From Corythucha ciliata (lineage: Eukaryota > Arthropoda > Insecta > Hemiptera > Tingidae), in assembly GCA_038030265.1 (NCBI GenBank), contig CM075942.1, positions 48,822,751 through 48,886,750 on the forward strand: a DNA stretch of 64,000 bases. Direction: 5' to 3'. Below the pieces are notes generated by a model that worked only from the letters and a program-made list of their open reading frames with translations, ran no database searches and had not been told where the DNA came from. The position numbers were made by a program, and so were the translations under genes. Positions 8,201 to 18,061 of the stretch are shown piece by piece (within the stretch, counting starts at the first letter, position 1; each line of letters opens with the position of its first letter).

Positions 8201-10720
8201 GCCTGAAAGTAAAATGTAATAGGAAGGAAATCTAGTTATTGGGGGTGTTGTACATGTGTTTCCTCGACCTCCCTCCCTCACCTACTCGACGTTACGTGAA
8301 TTATCGCCGTATTTCTGCACCAATCCTGGATTGCAAGGTCTCATTTAAATCGCCAGGAAATTCCGCACGCGATTACGACCTTATTTTTTCATATTTCACT
8401 CCTAAAATAACTGTAAAACTCACAGAAACTTTTACCTTGAAGATTCACGCTCTTTCGACGACTCATTTAGAAAAGCAAGATCGTTCGGGGTTCGGACGTG
8501 TCGAATTTCCTGAAGATTTAAATGATAACTTGAAATCCAGGATTGGTGCAGAAATACGGCGATATTTTATGTATGTAAGCCGAGTAGGCGAGGTATGACT
8601 GGAGAGGGGTCGTGCAAACACATGTACAACTATCCCTTAAAGGGACGTCCTAATCTGCTGACCAGAAAAAAAAAAGTGATCCCCCCCCCACATGCCATCA
8701 GATTTTGACCAAATTTGGCATAATTATGGCACTCTTATTATCGTAGGCCATCATGACAAATTTGGTCGAGATCTGATGACGGGGGGGGGGGCACTTTTTT
8801 TCTGGTCGGCGTTACGTAAATTATCGCACACTCCAAAAATTCAGATAAATCGCTAATTCGCGGTAATGGTGAATTTACTGGTAAAATTGAGAAGCACTGA
8901 AGTGAGGAAAAAACGCTACTTCCCGGATTAAATGGAGAAAACGTCAATTATTCGCGGCATCTGAAGGTGTAGCTTCGTACTAGAAAGTGAAAAAAATCGG
9001 TAACTCATGACTGAAATGTAGACAAATCTATAATTAGCGGCCGAAATTATCAATTTTGATTAATATGATTAATTTTGCGGCTAAAATCAAGAAAAAGGAC
9101 TAATTTGGAAGTTAATTTGAGAAAATTTGCTAATTCACGGAAAATCTAGAAAATGGCAACTTGCGGAGGATACTTCGTGGCTAATTTACGGCAGAAATTG
9201 AGAAAAATCGCTAACTCGCTACCAAGATGGATAAAAAAGGTCAGTTCACGGTCAAACCGATGAAATTGAGAAGGTGCTCTGGAGTGTAAAAAAACACACT
9301 ACTATTTGCGGTTAAAATGTAGAAAACGCCAAATCGCGGCTTATTCGAAAAGTGAGCTCACGGGGCGCAGTTGAAAGATTCGCCCGGCGGCGCCAAATGT
9401 CTATTAAAGCCGGCACTGCCTAGGAAGTAGGCTATTTGGTCTGCAGAGCGGGCCAATCGCCTCCAAAATTGCCTCACACTACTTTTCATTGCTTTCTAAC
9501 GTGGAAAGTGCCGACGCAAACGCCTTGCATTTGGGATTCCATGAATATGACAGTACCCAACAACGTCGCTTTGTTCAGGAAGCCTGGATTATTTATGTCG
9601 CAATTATCGTTTTATGAAGTGTTTCAGGGCCAAAAAGCTACGGGGGTGTCGATACCGTATCCAAAGTCTCCCAGTACTGTTAAAGAATTGCTGGTTTGGA
9701 GGGGGAGCATGGTGGGTGTTTGTATGTTTCATTATTACCGCGGCCTTGTTTTCATATTGTTTTAACGCTGTATCGATTGTCATGATCCGGCTTGGAAAAA
9801 TACGTTCTCATTTATTACAGTTCGACAGTAAAATGCAAAACAGAATTTTGACGGTTTTTGACCAATCCATTCGGACGTCTTCCTTCCAAGGTTACTCCCA
9901 GTTTTTTTTTGTTTTTTTTAATTCCAATAACGACTCCTATTCTAGTAACTACTGGTTCTCCTAATCACCCAGTCACGTGCACCATTATAAATCTGTTTGA
10001 GTTTTTGTAATAGGTGCCAATAAACTTGGAAGACCGTTACCAGGGGGCTGCCCTAAACGTAAACAAAACGTCCCTCACCCCCTACCCACCAGGTCCGGTG
10101 CTTCTCTTCCTCTTTTTCTGATCAATTCTACAAATGGCTTTTTACGTACAATGTCTATTCTTCGTAGTAGGAGTATTTCACCGTACTCTTTTGTAGTAGC
10201 AGGGGAATAAATAATGAGAAAATAAAATAGTTTGTCTTTTGTGCCTGCGTTGCCTTTGAGTATCTTTGCACCGATAGAATTATGAATTTTGAGTACATTT
10301 CCCTTGTAACCTGTCCCCATTAAATAGACATTCATCGTCCTCAAGTCGCTTTCTATTACATAATTGACAATACCTGTAAAATGATGGACGTGGTGATGAG
10401 GCCAAGCATAAGCGTGTAAAATTCGTGTTTCTCCCCAACTTGTAAAATGTATTTTAATTGACTCGCGTTGGCAGTCAGTAGCGCTATGTCCAACATGCCT
10501 ACAAATATGCCCTTCTTAAAAAAACTTGTATACTTGATTGATGAATTTTACCTTGAGCAATTGTTTTTTTGGTGGCATATCGGTTGGCGTCTAGCGGTTT
10601 CCCTGGCTGGAGCTGAAATGAAAAAAAAAAAAAAAAAAAGTGAAACAAACAGGCGCTGGACATTCGCGCTGTACTCACTGCAGTTGTTGCTTCAGGTGAC
10701 ACCGTAGAATTCGAGATCAT
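5022..10720 (-). CDS. Ninjurin-family membrane protein with alternative last exons
   Basis: Ninjurins are small double-pass plasma-membrane proteins involved in cell adhesion; NINJ1 oligomerises to rupture membranes in lytic cell death. Common exons are 10679-10720 (ATG at 10720, MISNSTVSPEATTA), 10552-10612 and 10374-10498. They encode ANRYATKKTIAQ, MLDIALLTANASQLKYILQ (the conserved amphipathic helix region) and the first membrane helix, ending ILQ at phase 0. Alternative 3' exons, each phase 0 and each with its own stop, lie at 6092-6313, 5704-5901 and 5022-5225; a weaker fourth is at 6456-6605. Each supplies the second membrane helix and C-tail. Predicted products are about 141-149 aa for the three good exons, close to mammalian NINJ1 (152 aa). 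The 4-kb intron at 6314-10373 is full of transposon relics. Confidence 0.92.
5518..5523 (-). terminator. Poly(A) signal for the middle ninjurin terminal exon
   Basis: AATAAA on the minus strand, ~180 bp after the stop of the 5704-5901 exon. Confidence 0.5.
5704..5901 (-). CDS. Ninjurin alternative terminal exon (middle)
   Basis: Acceptor TTTATAG precedes ATGTGCGTCGG. It encodes 65 residues: MCVGILFLIIGGLDIN, a loop, ILNDIIVIMVFVISIVNVII as the second membrane helix, SGFGIEHSS, then stop. This is the version closest to vertebrate ninjurin in the TM2 region. AATAAA on the minus strand is at 5518-5523. Confidence 0.88.
   Translation of the reverse strand: MCVGILFLIIGGLDINVPNDHLPATILNDIIVIMVFVISIVNVIISGFGIEHSSQSLVIVKEPKA
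6070..6075 (-). terminator. Poly(A) signal for the proximal ninjurin terminal exon
   Basis: AATAAA on the minus strand, 17 bp after the stop of the 6092-6313 exon. Confidence 0.5.
6092..6313 (-). CDS. Ninjurin alternative terminal exon (proximal)
   Basis: Acceptor CCCGCAG precedes GTGGGTATGGGC. It encodes 73 residues beginning VGMGVLFLSLNL, with ITLSGSFIVTALNLLISAF as the second membrane helix and a longer tail. AATAAA on the minus strand lies at 6070-6075, shortly after the stop, which supports use as a last exon. Confidence 0.9.
   Translation of the reverse strand: MGMGVLFLSLNLMRDCRLHLIEYKHSALVINHITLSGSFIVTALNLLISAFDPNVARIIPTNTDLGAQPSLSL
6456..6605 (-). CDS. Possible fourth ninjurin terminal exon or relic
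   Basis: A phase-0 frame after a weak acceptor (GAGGAG) encodes 49 residues: TFGNIIMVLLRN, then EVHIMVLLASCFGLLTFMVDKLL, then stop. Size, phase, order and the hydrophobic pattern fit the other three exons. However, the acceptor lacks a pyrimidine tract, the tail is short and no AATAAA follows. It may be a decayed duplicate. Confidence 0.4.
   Translation of the reverse strand, partial: KTFGNIIMVLLRNITWHAMVYGTEVHIMVLLASCFGLLTFMVDKLLSLQ
6960..7260 (+). repeat. Degenerate ~30-bp array, family B
   Basis: Units read approximately CAATTTCGCGGGTTTGGCTC followed by TTGAAAAACC, strongly diverged. The same family occurs at 14.06, 18.2, 25.0, 34.3, 48.05, 54.58 and 60.37 kb. This copy lies in the large ninjurin intron. 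Confidence 0.65.
7468..8171. mobile_element. hAT-like non-autonomous transposon with 8-bp target duplication
   Basis: The element (7476-8163, 688 bp) begins TAGGGTTGCCAGA and ends with TCTGGCGACCCTA, a 13-bp inverted repeat with one mismatch. ACACGAAG lies perfectly duplicated on both sides (7468-7475 and 8164-8171). The 8-bp duplication and this type of terminus are typical of the hAT superfamily. The interior has CCGG-rich subterminal repeats and no transposase. It sits in the ninjurin intron. Confidence 0.85.
8235..8640. repeat. Foldback element, copy 1
   Basis: Two ~120-bp arms (about 8245-8365 and 8505-8630) are inverted copies, sharing TTGTACATGTGTTT at the outer edge and GCACCAATCCTGGATT further in. 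The same family recurs at 11.28 kb. The 119-residue open frame across it is incidental. Confidence 0.7.
8660..8807. repeat. Short inverted-repeat element (MITE-like)
   Basis: It begins GACCAGAAAAAAAAAAGTG and ends with the matching GCACTTTTTTTCTGGTC. Poly-C on the left faces poly-G on the right, and the inner arms share ACCAAATTTG and ATCAGAT-type sequence. It lies directly after the foldback element. Confidence 0.75.
8820..9370 (-). repeat. Degenerate ~30-bp array, family A (minus orientation)
   Basis: Repeated GCTAATTCGCGG and TAAAATTGAGAAAA pieces are the reverse complement of the 2.1-kb array. It lies in the ninjurin intron. Confidence 0.7.
9400..10370. other. Ninjurin intron, no gene assigned
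   Basis: On + at about 9670-9800, overlapping frames contain a hydrophobic segment (WWVFVCFIITAALFSYCF). It is too isolated and frame-broken to assign. Confidence 0.4.
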
Positions 10721-10757
10721 TTTTATTGTGGTGTGCGAAAAAAAAAAAAAAAAAAAA
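10620..10757. repeat. Two poly(A) runs beside ninjurin exons
   Basis: A-runs of about 18-20 bases at 10621-10639 and 10740-10757 (poly-T on the gene strand). The first is the pyrimidine tract before the acceptor of the 10552-10612 exon. Confidence 0.7.
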
Positions 10758-11277
10758 GTCGACGACTGTTCACGGTTGAAAGCGTGAGAGGGAAATAAAA
10801 AAGGGTTGAGTGGAAATCATGAGTCGCGAGCGAAACAAAAAGGCCTTTGCTGTACACCTTTCCACCTCCCCGTCGACAGGTTTTTGGTGTTGTCTGCATG
10901 CGCGCTGTAGATCTATCGTTCGATCGAATGACTTAATAGCTTTTGTGTTTGCCTTTTTTGAAAATCGATAAAAGTCTGTGTAGTTTATGAAATGAAGGCA
11001 CGTTCGTGCCTTTTTTTCTCTCCCGAACGTATATCACTAAATAGGAAATTGAGGGCAAAGATAAATAAAGGAACCCCCCCCCCCCCATGTAAGCGTTTTC
11101 CTCTTCATCACAATACTTAGTGTGAGGGGGGGGGGGGTCGTAAAGTGGCCTCATTGCAGAAAAATGAATTTTGTTGCGTTATTAATTGAATGTTCTCCCG
11201 CCGGTACCACCCCCCTCCCCTACAGGAGGGAAAGTGTTTTCCCCCAAAGCGTTGATAGCCGCTTAAATCACTGCAGT

Positions 11278-11640
11278 GATGATTCCAATCATCCCTCGTC
11301 CACTACTCGGCATACATCTTCCGGCCTTATTTCTGCACCAATCGTGGTTTTTAAGAACTCGTTTTAATCTTCAGGAAATTCCGCATAATGCAGTAGTTTT
11401 CCTTTTTTCAAATAAATCGAAAAAACCGTGAAATTTCTAGGTAAAAGTTCAAGGCGAATTTAAAATAACTTCTGGGATGAAATTTGAAAAAAAGGAAAAC
11501 TACTGCATATGCGGAATTTCCTGAAGATTAAAACGAGTCCTTAAAAACCAGGATTGGTGCAGAAATAAGGCGAGAAAATGTATGCCGAGTAGTAGACGAA
11601 GGATGATTGGAGGGGGTTCGAGGAATCACCCGTGCAACTC
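11278..11640. repeat. Foldback element, copy 2
   Basis: The arms share CATCCT-CGTC-ACTACTCGGCATACAT, TTCTGCACCAATC and CAGGAAATTCCGCAT, with the mirror order on the right ending GGATGATTGGAG. TTTCTGCACCAATC, the GGAAATTCCGC core and the CGAGTAG/GCCGAGTA piece are shared with the 8.2-kb copy. Confidence 0.75.
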
Positions 11641-12368
11641 CCTCTTAACTGTGAGCAGTTTGATGGGTGGAGGGGTATGAGGATAATTGACAGTGTTGTG
11701 AGTGATGAGGGCCAGTGAGGATGCGGAGGTTGAGGCTAATACCATCAATTACCAACCCCCCCCCCCTTGGATTTTCAGTCCAAAAACTGGCATCTCCCCC
11801 CCCCCCGTAAGTGATACTTATGGAACTAAGGGTCCTAAAATTGGGCCCTTGCATCGTAAAGACGAATCAAACCCTCACTAGGAACGCAAAGGCCTGCAAA
11901 CTGTCAAGTTATATACTGCGTTCATCGTAAGAGTGAACGCTCTTGAACCCATTTTCGTTATTTTCACGCAGGCTCCTCCTACTTTTTTTCCCTCTTCGTT
12001 GTAACCGGACCTCTCGGTCTGTGCACAACTAATCTAGAAACTAACTTGAGGAGGACTTATGAAGTCTTTTCTTTGTTTCACTTGCTATTAAGATGTGTTC
12101 TGGTGCGTTTGTGTGATTTCCTTTTTTATTATTTCTGACTTCCTGACTTTCCTGATTATTTCAAACGTCCTTTTCAGGACGCTCCCTCTGTTAGCTTGTC
12201 TAACTTTTCCTTGTCATTTTTTCGTTTTTATTTTCACCGATTATCCCGACCTGTCAATTCCGTTTCGTTTTTCCTACTTACCTGTTCTTCGGAAATTTTT
12301 CTCGTTTTTCCTGCATCCTTTACGCAATTAGCACATCCGGAATCAAGTTGCATAGACTCTATTTGACA

Positions 12369-13018
12369 ATGGACGGTGTTTTCGTACAAGAAGACAAAAT
12401 TGTCTTTAAAAAAAAATTTGTCTGACTACCACAACGAAATGAATTGCGATAACTTTCTGGAATGGTTTACAACAACTCTTCCTCTGCTGGAGAACAACGC
12501 CGTGATTGTCATGGACAACGCTCCTTATCACTCAATGAAAGCTGAGAAAATACCAAACTCATCGTGGAAAAAAGCAGCAATCATGGAATGGATTACAAGC
12601 AAGGGTCAAGAAGCAGATGCTACTATGTTGAAGCCAGAACTCCTGGAACTCACCAAACAGTTGAAAGGGGACTACGAGAGGTATATTGTCGACGAGGTTG
12701 CAGAACAACATGACAAGACTGCCCTAAGACTTCCACCATACCATTGCGAGATAAACCCAATGCCAATGGGCAATGGTCAAGGGACATGTCAAGAAAAATA
12801 ATACTTCTTTCAAATTGTATGATGTGAAGAAGCTTCTCGAAGAAGGCATTGAGAGGGTCACAGCAGAAAACTGGCGGAACTTCGTCAAACATGTCATCGT
12901 GGAAAAAAACAAATTATGGGAGACTGACGATATCTTGGACGAATTGACTGACGACTTACCGCGGCTCATCATAAGAGATGACAGTGCTGGCGAAAGTTCA
13001 AAAAGTGACAACGACTAA
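12369..13018 (+). pseudogene. DDE transposase remnant (IS630/Tc1 type)
   Basis: The first frame has DYHNEMNCDNFLEWF and VIVMDNAPYHS (second catalytic Asp), then LPPYHCEINP. The next frame continues WAMVKGHVKKNN to a C-terminus ending KSDND. The family motif after NP normally carries the third catalytic acidic residue just before the Trp. A small deletion removes it and shifts the frame. A second break lies in an A-run near 12410, and the DNA-binding domain and first Asp are absent. Confidence 0.85.
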
Positions 13019-13145
13019 CTAAAATATTAAATAAAATAAAAAACTTCCAGTCATCAATGTTCCTTAATTTTGGATGAATGTTGCCTACTTTTATAATTAA
13101 TGTTTGCGTGTTTTATTACGACGTTTATGTAACGCCTAGCGGCGA

Positions 13146-13443
13146 TAACTATAAAAAAAATATCTGCTAATGATTATAGCACAGTGCTTCCTCGCTTTTC
13201 ACCCCCTCCCCCTTGTACGATTTTGACGAAATTGATAGGGGACCCTCTGCTAGCCAACACATATATTCCCTGAAAATTTCATCAAATTCGGATAAAAACT
13301 ATGGAAGATATGCTTGTTACAAGGATTTGCGGACAGACAGACAGACACGAAACCGAAATTGTTCAGGAAGGTATAAAACGTGAAATGCAAGTGGAAATTT
13401 CGATTTTAAAGAAGAAGAAAAAAATATTTCCTAAAAGTGAAAA
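13146..13443 (+). repeat. Dispersed repeat with GACAGACAGACAGACA motif, copy 1
   Basis: It is nearly identical to the split copy at 17312-17980. The order is GCACAGTGCTTCCTCGC, a CCCCCTCCCCCTTG tract, AAATTTCATCAAATTCGG, then GGACAGACAGACAGACA. Such GACA runs occur in 3' regions of some arthropod non-LTR retrotransposons, but the family is not established here. Confidence 0.75.
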
Positions 13444-14059
13444 CAATGCTTTCGTAGCTCGGAAGCAAAATATGCGTATCAGAAAAACATAATATATGTG
13501 AAAAAAATGAAGACATTCTCGTGAATAAATTAACTCTTTGCTGTAATTTTTGTATCCGACCTATAAGCAACTCAATCAAAGAATGCACGGGTGCGAACAC
13601 AAAGTTTGTTGGTTCTAAAAGTGAAAAACTGAAAGCTCAAGGGGCTGTAAAAGTAGAGAGCTCGAGGAGCTGTAGGAGTAGAGAGCGTAGAGAGTTCCCA
13701 ACATAGTTGTCATCTTTTTGGCTTGCAGTAGACCCAAGCCCGTCTTTCGCGTATAATTTCCCTCCTAAACCGTGGGGAACCACCCACCTGCGCCAACAGC
13801 GTTCACTCTTACGATGAACGCAGTATAGACCTCAACAAACTCGTAGCCAGCTCTCGATCAGGGGGTAGCAGCTTGTCTCGAATGATATCAGGGACAGAAG
13901 TGGGTGGTGTATTTCTCCTCCCGCCAACAAATCACAGCACAGCCATCAGACTCGAGTGTTCCGTACATCCCATGGTGCAGGGGATTTGACACGTTTAAAA
14001 GCGCACCCGCCTCCCTCCAGGTACAACACAGTCGGGATTCCAACCAGAAAACCAATTAA

Positions 14060-14990
14060 ATAATACATATATCCGAAAAAGTCAAACTCGCGAAATTGGG
14101 ATTTTCACATCGACGAAATTTTGGAAAACATTGTGGAGTTTGAGCACTAGTAATCAATTTTTTGCGATTCTTCACTAAAACGCCAATTTCGCAGAGTTGG
14201 CTTGCTATAAATAATTATTTTTGCGAGCCACTGGCTCACTAAAAACCCAATTTTGTGGGTTTTGCTTGCTAAGAATCATTTTACAAAAGCTCACTATATA
14301 AAAACCAGCTAATAGTTTGCAGAGCTAATAATAGCTCCAAGAAATTGGTTTCAAATTAGCCAACCCTGCGAAACTTAATTTTTGTAGAGTGGAGATGAAA
14401 TAGCCAGAAATTGAGTGGGTCGAACACACACACAAAAAAATACCATTACCCTGAAAATTTGATTTTAAACGTGAATTCCGCCTCTTCTAGAGAGCCAGAT
14501 CTATCAAATTGTTTTTCTGACCTGCAAGATTCGCTATTGGTTTTTGAAAGAGCCAAACCGTCGGAATTGTGTTTTTCAAAAAGCTGATGGCGAAATCAAT
14601 TCTAGGATTAGCCAAACCCGTGAATTTAGGTTCTGAAAGTGTCAAATCTGCTTCGATAGTGATCTGATAAATTTTGTGTTGAGGTCCTCATCTTATGAAT
14701 TGGATGAAGGTGTCCAACTAACCTCTAGAGGTTATTTGGACACCTTCACTCTATTCGATATAGGGGTATGTAACCCGTGGAATTGCGTTTTTGAAGGACC
14801 AAACCCGTGAAATTGATTTTTTGAACGAGTCAACCCTGCGATATTGGCTTTTTAGGGAGTCAATTCTATAACATTTGATGTTTCAGTCAGTATAAGACCT
14901 GCAAAATATGATTCTATCATGAGCACCAATAATCCGCTCAATTTGGGTTTCGAAAGCGCCAAAGCCGTGAAATTGATTTCGCACACACAA
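14060..14990 (-). repeat. Degenerate ~30-bp array, family B
   Basis: Repeated AACCCGTGAAATTG and GCGAAATTGG pieces alternate with TTTTTGAA-type spacers, mostly in minus orientation. Interrupted by a palindrome at 14697-14757. Confidence 0.65.
14697..14757. repeat. Near-perfect 60-bp palindrome
   Basis: TGAAGGTGTCCAA faces TTGGACACCTTCA, and the centre TAACCTCTAGAGGTTA is itself a perfect 16-bp palindrome. The two parts are separated by a single mismatched pair, so there is almost no loop. Confidence 0.85.
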
Positions 14991-15039
14991 CTTACATGAG
15001 CGTGAGGAATGATGGGACGGTGTGAGAGTACCTGTGGGT

Positions 15040-15280
15040 CAATTCATGGCTGAACTCAAAGAATTGCTAATTCGTGGCTAAAATCGAAAAAAAATCATAT
15101 CGTCGACTAAAATGCGTGAAAAGCGCATAATTGAGAAAAACACTCAATCCTATAGTTAAAATTGAGAAAACGCTAATTCGCGGGTAAAATTGAGGAAGCC
15201 GGTAATTCCCGAATACAATTGGGGGGGAAAACGGCGAAACGGTCTTGGCGAAAAGTAAAAAATCGCTAGTTCACGTAGGG
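15040..15280 (-). repeat. Degenerate ~30-bp array, family A
   Basis: Several GCTAATTCGCGG and AAATTGAGAAAA units in minus orientation, following the family B array. Confidence 0.6.
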
Positions 15281-15769
15281 ACGTGCCCAGGCTTTGAACT
15301 ATAGGGGTGAGCATCTTCACGTTAGAACAAGTCAAGTGCATTCCAATGCCTATTTGCAGGCTTATATTCATTCGGTGATGAGTTCCCTAAAGAGAATACT
15401 CGGTTGTAGTTCATTCGACTCGGAACGGGAAATCGTCAATTTCATACAATCCCCAAAAATTGAATTAGCACAGACAAATTAATGGTCGTTAACCGTCAAA
15501 ACTTAACGTCTCTGCAAGGAAATTGTCGTTGTTGCATTCTATTCCGGATTTTCCGTCCAATGACTGGCAATATTGTTCCTCAGTTTTTGGAACTAACCTT
15601 GGAATATTCATTGGGATCCCCCTCCCCCCCGGGACGGTATAACTTCGGTAATTTATTCACCCAAACAGGACTCTTGTGTTATGACTTATGGGTCACACCC
15701 ACCTTAATAATATTGGGGGGGAGGCGGTCGAGGCGAGCTGCTTGGCTCAGGTCAGCCCGGCGAATCCCA

Positions 15770-16783
15770 AGATAGCAAGTAAATATTACCCGAATGTTCC
15801 TTGATTATCTTTTTGGAATTTACCTTTTTTCCAAGAATATTCGTGGAAGATATTGTTTTTTTTTGCGAATTTTGTATGGAGGTCCAGACGGGACAGGTTG
15901 TATATAATCCGTGAATGTTCCAACGGAATATTCTACTAGAAGATTCGTGGAATATATTCAGAACGATAAGTTTGAACGTCCAAGGAATGTTTTTTTTTAG
16001 AATCGCTCCAGAATATTCAGATATATAGTGTCGGGTACGAATATTGTAAGGAGGTCCAAACGGGACATGTGTATATTCCGTGAATGTTCCAAAAGAATAT
16101 TCGCACGGAACAGAATTATTTTACTTTATTTTTAATGTTTGATGCATACAATTTGGAAACGAATGAAAAAATACTGACACTACAAAAAAAAAAAACACGC
16201 TGAGAAACAACTACACACAAACAGAACGCCAAGAAAATAATACGACGCGGCGATGGGACATAGACGACGCGGGCCTGAAAACAAAATCCCACAATTATCG
16301 TACAATCCGAAACACACACTTTACTTCAGTAAATTACATGTAGCTACTGGTTCGATCACCGAAAATTGGTCGCAGGGAAAAGTTGACACGAACTTTTAAT
16401 GTTTGAGTGTGGATAGGGATCGAGTGGGTGAGATGGCGGGTGAAACGGACGGAAACCTTTGCATTTTTTTTTTCAAGAAACGAAACCGATGATGCTGGTC
16501 TGGTCCGTCCAATAATTCTTATATACTTATTAAATAATAAATCCTAATATTCTGTTACTATATGATTTGATTATCCTTAGGTGGGTTCAAAAGGATTATG
16601 CCTGGAACATTCGTAGCGGAACATGATCATCTTGTTTCGAATAATAATAATAATGCGCTTGAAGCCATGAGCGGAGGCTGACAGACGCAGAACAGAGATT
16701 ATAGAATGTAATTGAAATGCCTACTTGCGTGAAGGCTAATGGCCTCAGTAGTCAATGCCTTAAAAAAAAAAAAAAAAAAAAAA

Positions 16784-16824
<41 letters not shown>

Positions 16825-17275
16825 GTATCATAACCCACATGTGTGATTATCAGGGCGAGACCAATAGTGTATTTTTTTAATGAAATGCACTAAAAAAAAG
16901 TGAAACTGAACCTCAGCATTTATTTGGGATTTCTAATTTCAAATAAAAACCGAAACGGCTTTGTGCAGGCATCAATCTCACGACAAAAATTACGGAGATC
17001 GATGGATGTAACATTTAATTCTTAGAAACTGCTAAAAGAACATTCCTAGGTTAATGATTCAAAATAAGATAATCATGTTCCGCTACGAATGTTCCAGGCA
17101 TAATCCTTTTGAACCCACCTAGGGATAATCGAATCATTTAGTATCAGAATATTCTAGGAAAACTTATATAATATAAGAATAATCTCATGTTGTTCAGATT
17201 ATTCAACAATTATTCAGAAATCGAAGAATGTGGGAATATTCCTAGGATATTGCTTGCTATCTGGGAAGGTCCTTG
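15770..17275. mobile_element. Inverted-repeat element with GAATATTC-rich interior
   Basis: The ends match as CCCAAGATAGCAAG (left) and CTTGCTATCTGGG (right). Internal inverted arms at about 16545-16650 and 17055-17160 share GGTGGGTTCAAAAGGATTATG and GGAACATTCGTAGCGGAAC. The left part has two ~55-bp direct copies (about 15878 and 16050) of a block starting GGAGGTCCA and containing GTGAATGTTCC, plus many GAATATTC palindromes. Inside are a poly(A)/(AAT)n microsatellite (16760-16820) and no transposase. Confidence 0.7.
16760..16820 (+). repeat. Poly(A) and (AAT)n microsatellite
   Basis: An A-run of about 24 followed by about 12 AAT/TAA units, inside the 15.77-17.28-kb element. Confidence 0.85.
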
Positions 17276-17311
17276 GGCGAATCCTACCTTATACTAATTA
17301 TATTAATGATA

Positions 17312-17980
17312 AAAACCATAAAAAAACGTCTGCTAATGATTATAGCACAGTGCTTCCTCGCTTTTTTTGTTAACATATTTTACTGTTTTCTCAAATCATT
17401 TTAAAAAACAAAACATAAGCATCTTTTAACAATGGGTCAAATGAGGTAGGAAATATTGGCCGCGTTGCAAAACTCCAGTCTTGTTCAGCGCTTCACAAGT
17501 ACTTAATCTTTTTCCGTTGCAAAACTGTCAATCTAACTCAGTGCTGAGTAAGTGCTTAAACACGTCCCACCGCGATTCAAAGCACCGTTGCAAAACTCCA
17601 GTAAGCGCTTAATTCTACACTTCAGTGCTTAAACACGAGCCTAGTTTTGCAACGCAACCATTGTAAATTTAACCGCTGATTTGTTTGAGAATTCAACCCC
17701 TATTTTCACCCCCTCCCCCTTGTACGATTTTGACGAAATTGATAGGGGACCCTCTGCTAGCCAACAAATATATTCCCTGAAAATTTCATCAAATTCGGAT
17801 AAAAACTATGGAAGTATGCTTGACTTATGCGTATGGAAATATGCTTGTTACAAGGATTTGCGGACAGACAGACAGACAAACACGAAACCGAAATTGTTCA
17901 GGAAAGTATAAAACGTGAAATGCAAGTGGAAATTTCGATTTTAAAGAAGAAGAAAAAAATATTTCCTAAAAGTGAAAACC
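17312..17980 (+). repeat. Dispersed GACAGACA repeat, copy 2, split by an insertion
   Basis: It matches 13146-13443 on both sides of an insertion at about 17366-17701. The break lies in the TTTT run just before the CCCCCTCCCCC tract, so the target is short and T-rich. Confidence 0.75.
17462..17655. mobile_element. MITE inside the dispersed repeat
   Basis: GCGTTGCAAAACT at the left is mirrored by AGTTTTGCAACGC at the right. Internal copies of GTTGCAAAACT and AGTGCTTAA/TTAAGCACT are present. No coding. Confidence 0.65.
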
Positions 17981-18061
17981 GTACAAGGGCGGATCTGGGA
18001 CCTCTCTCAGGGGGGGGGGGGGGGGGTAATCCCAAGACGATTCGAGTTTGAGAAAAAATGG

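Larger units (their letters stand above)
11912..13827 (+). mobile_element. Tc1/mariner-superfamily transposon, inactive
   Basis: A perfect 30-bp terminal inverted repeat starts TATACTGCGTTCATCG at 11912 and returns at 13798-13827. The TA at each end fits TA target duplication. It carries a broken transposase (12369-13018) and a later insertion of a dispersed repeat (13146-13443). The stretch between the left end and the coding part is pyrimidine-rich and non-coding, so the N-terminal half of the transposase is gone. Confidence 0.88.

Noticed and set aside
8239..8598. 119-residue open frame
   Set aside because: It runs across both arms and the loop of a foldback repeat; no homology and no splice context.
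9436..9964. Overlapping frames with a hydrophobic segment, considered as a channel N-terminus
   Set aside because: Needs a frameshift, lies antisense in the ninjurin intron, and no flanking exon supports it.
14697..14757. Possible miRNA precursor
   Set aside because: The stem has no usable loop and the centre is a palindrome.
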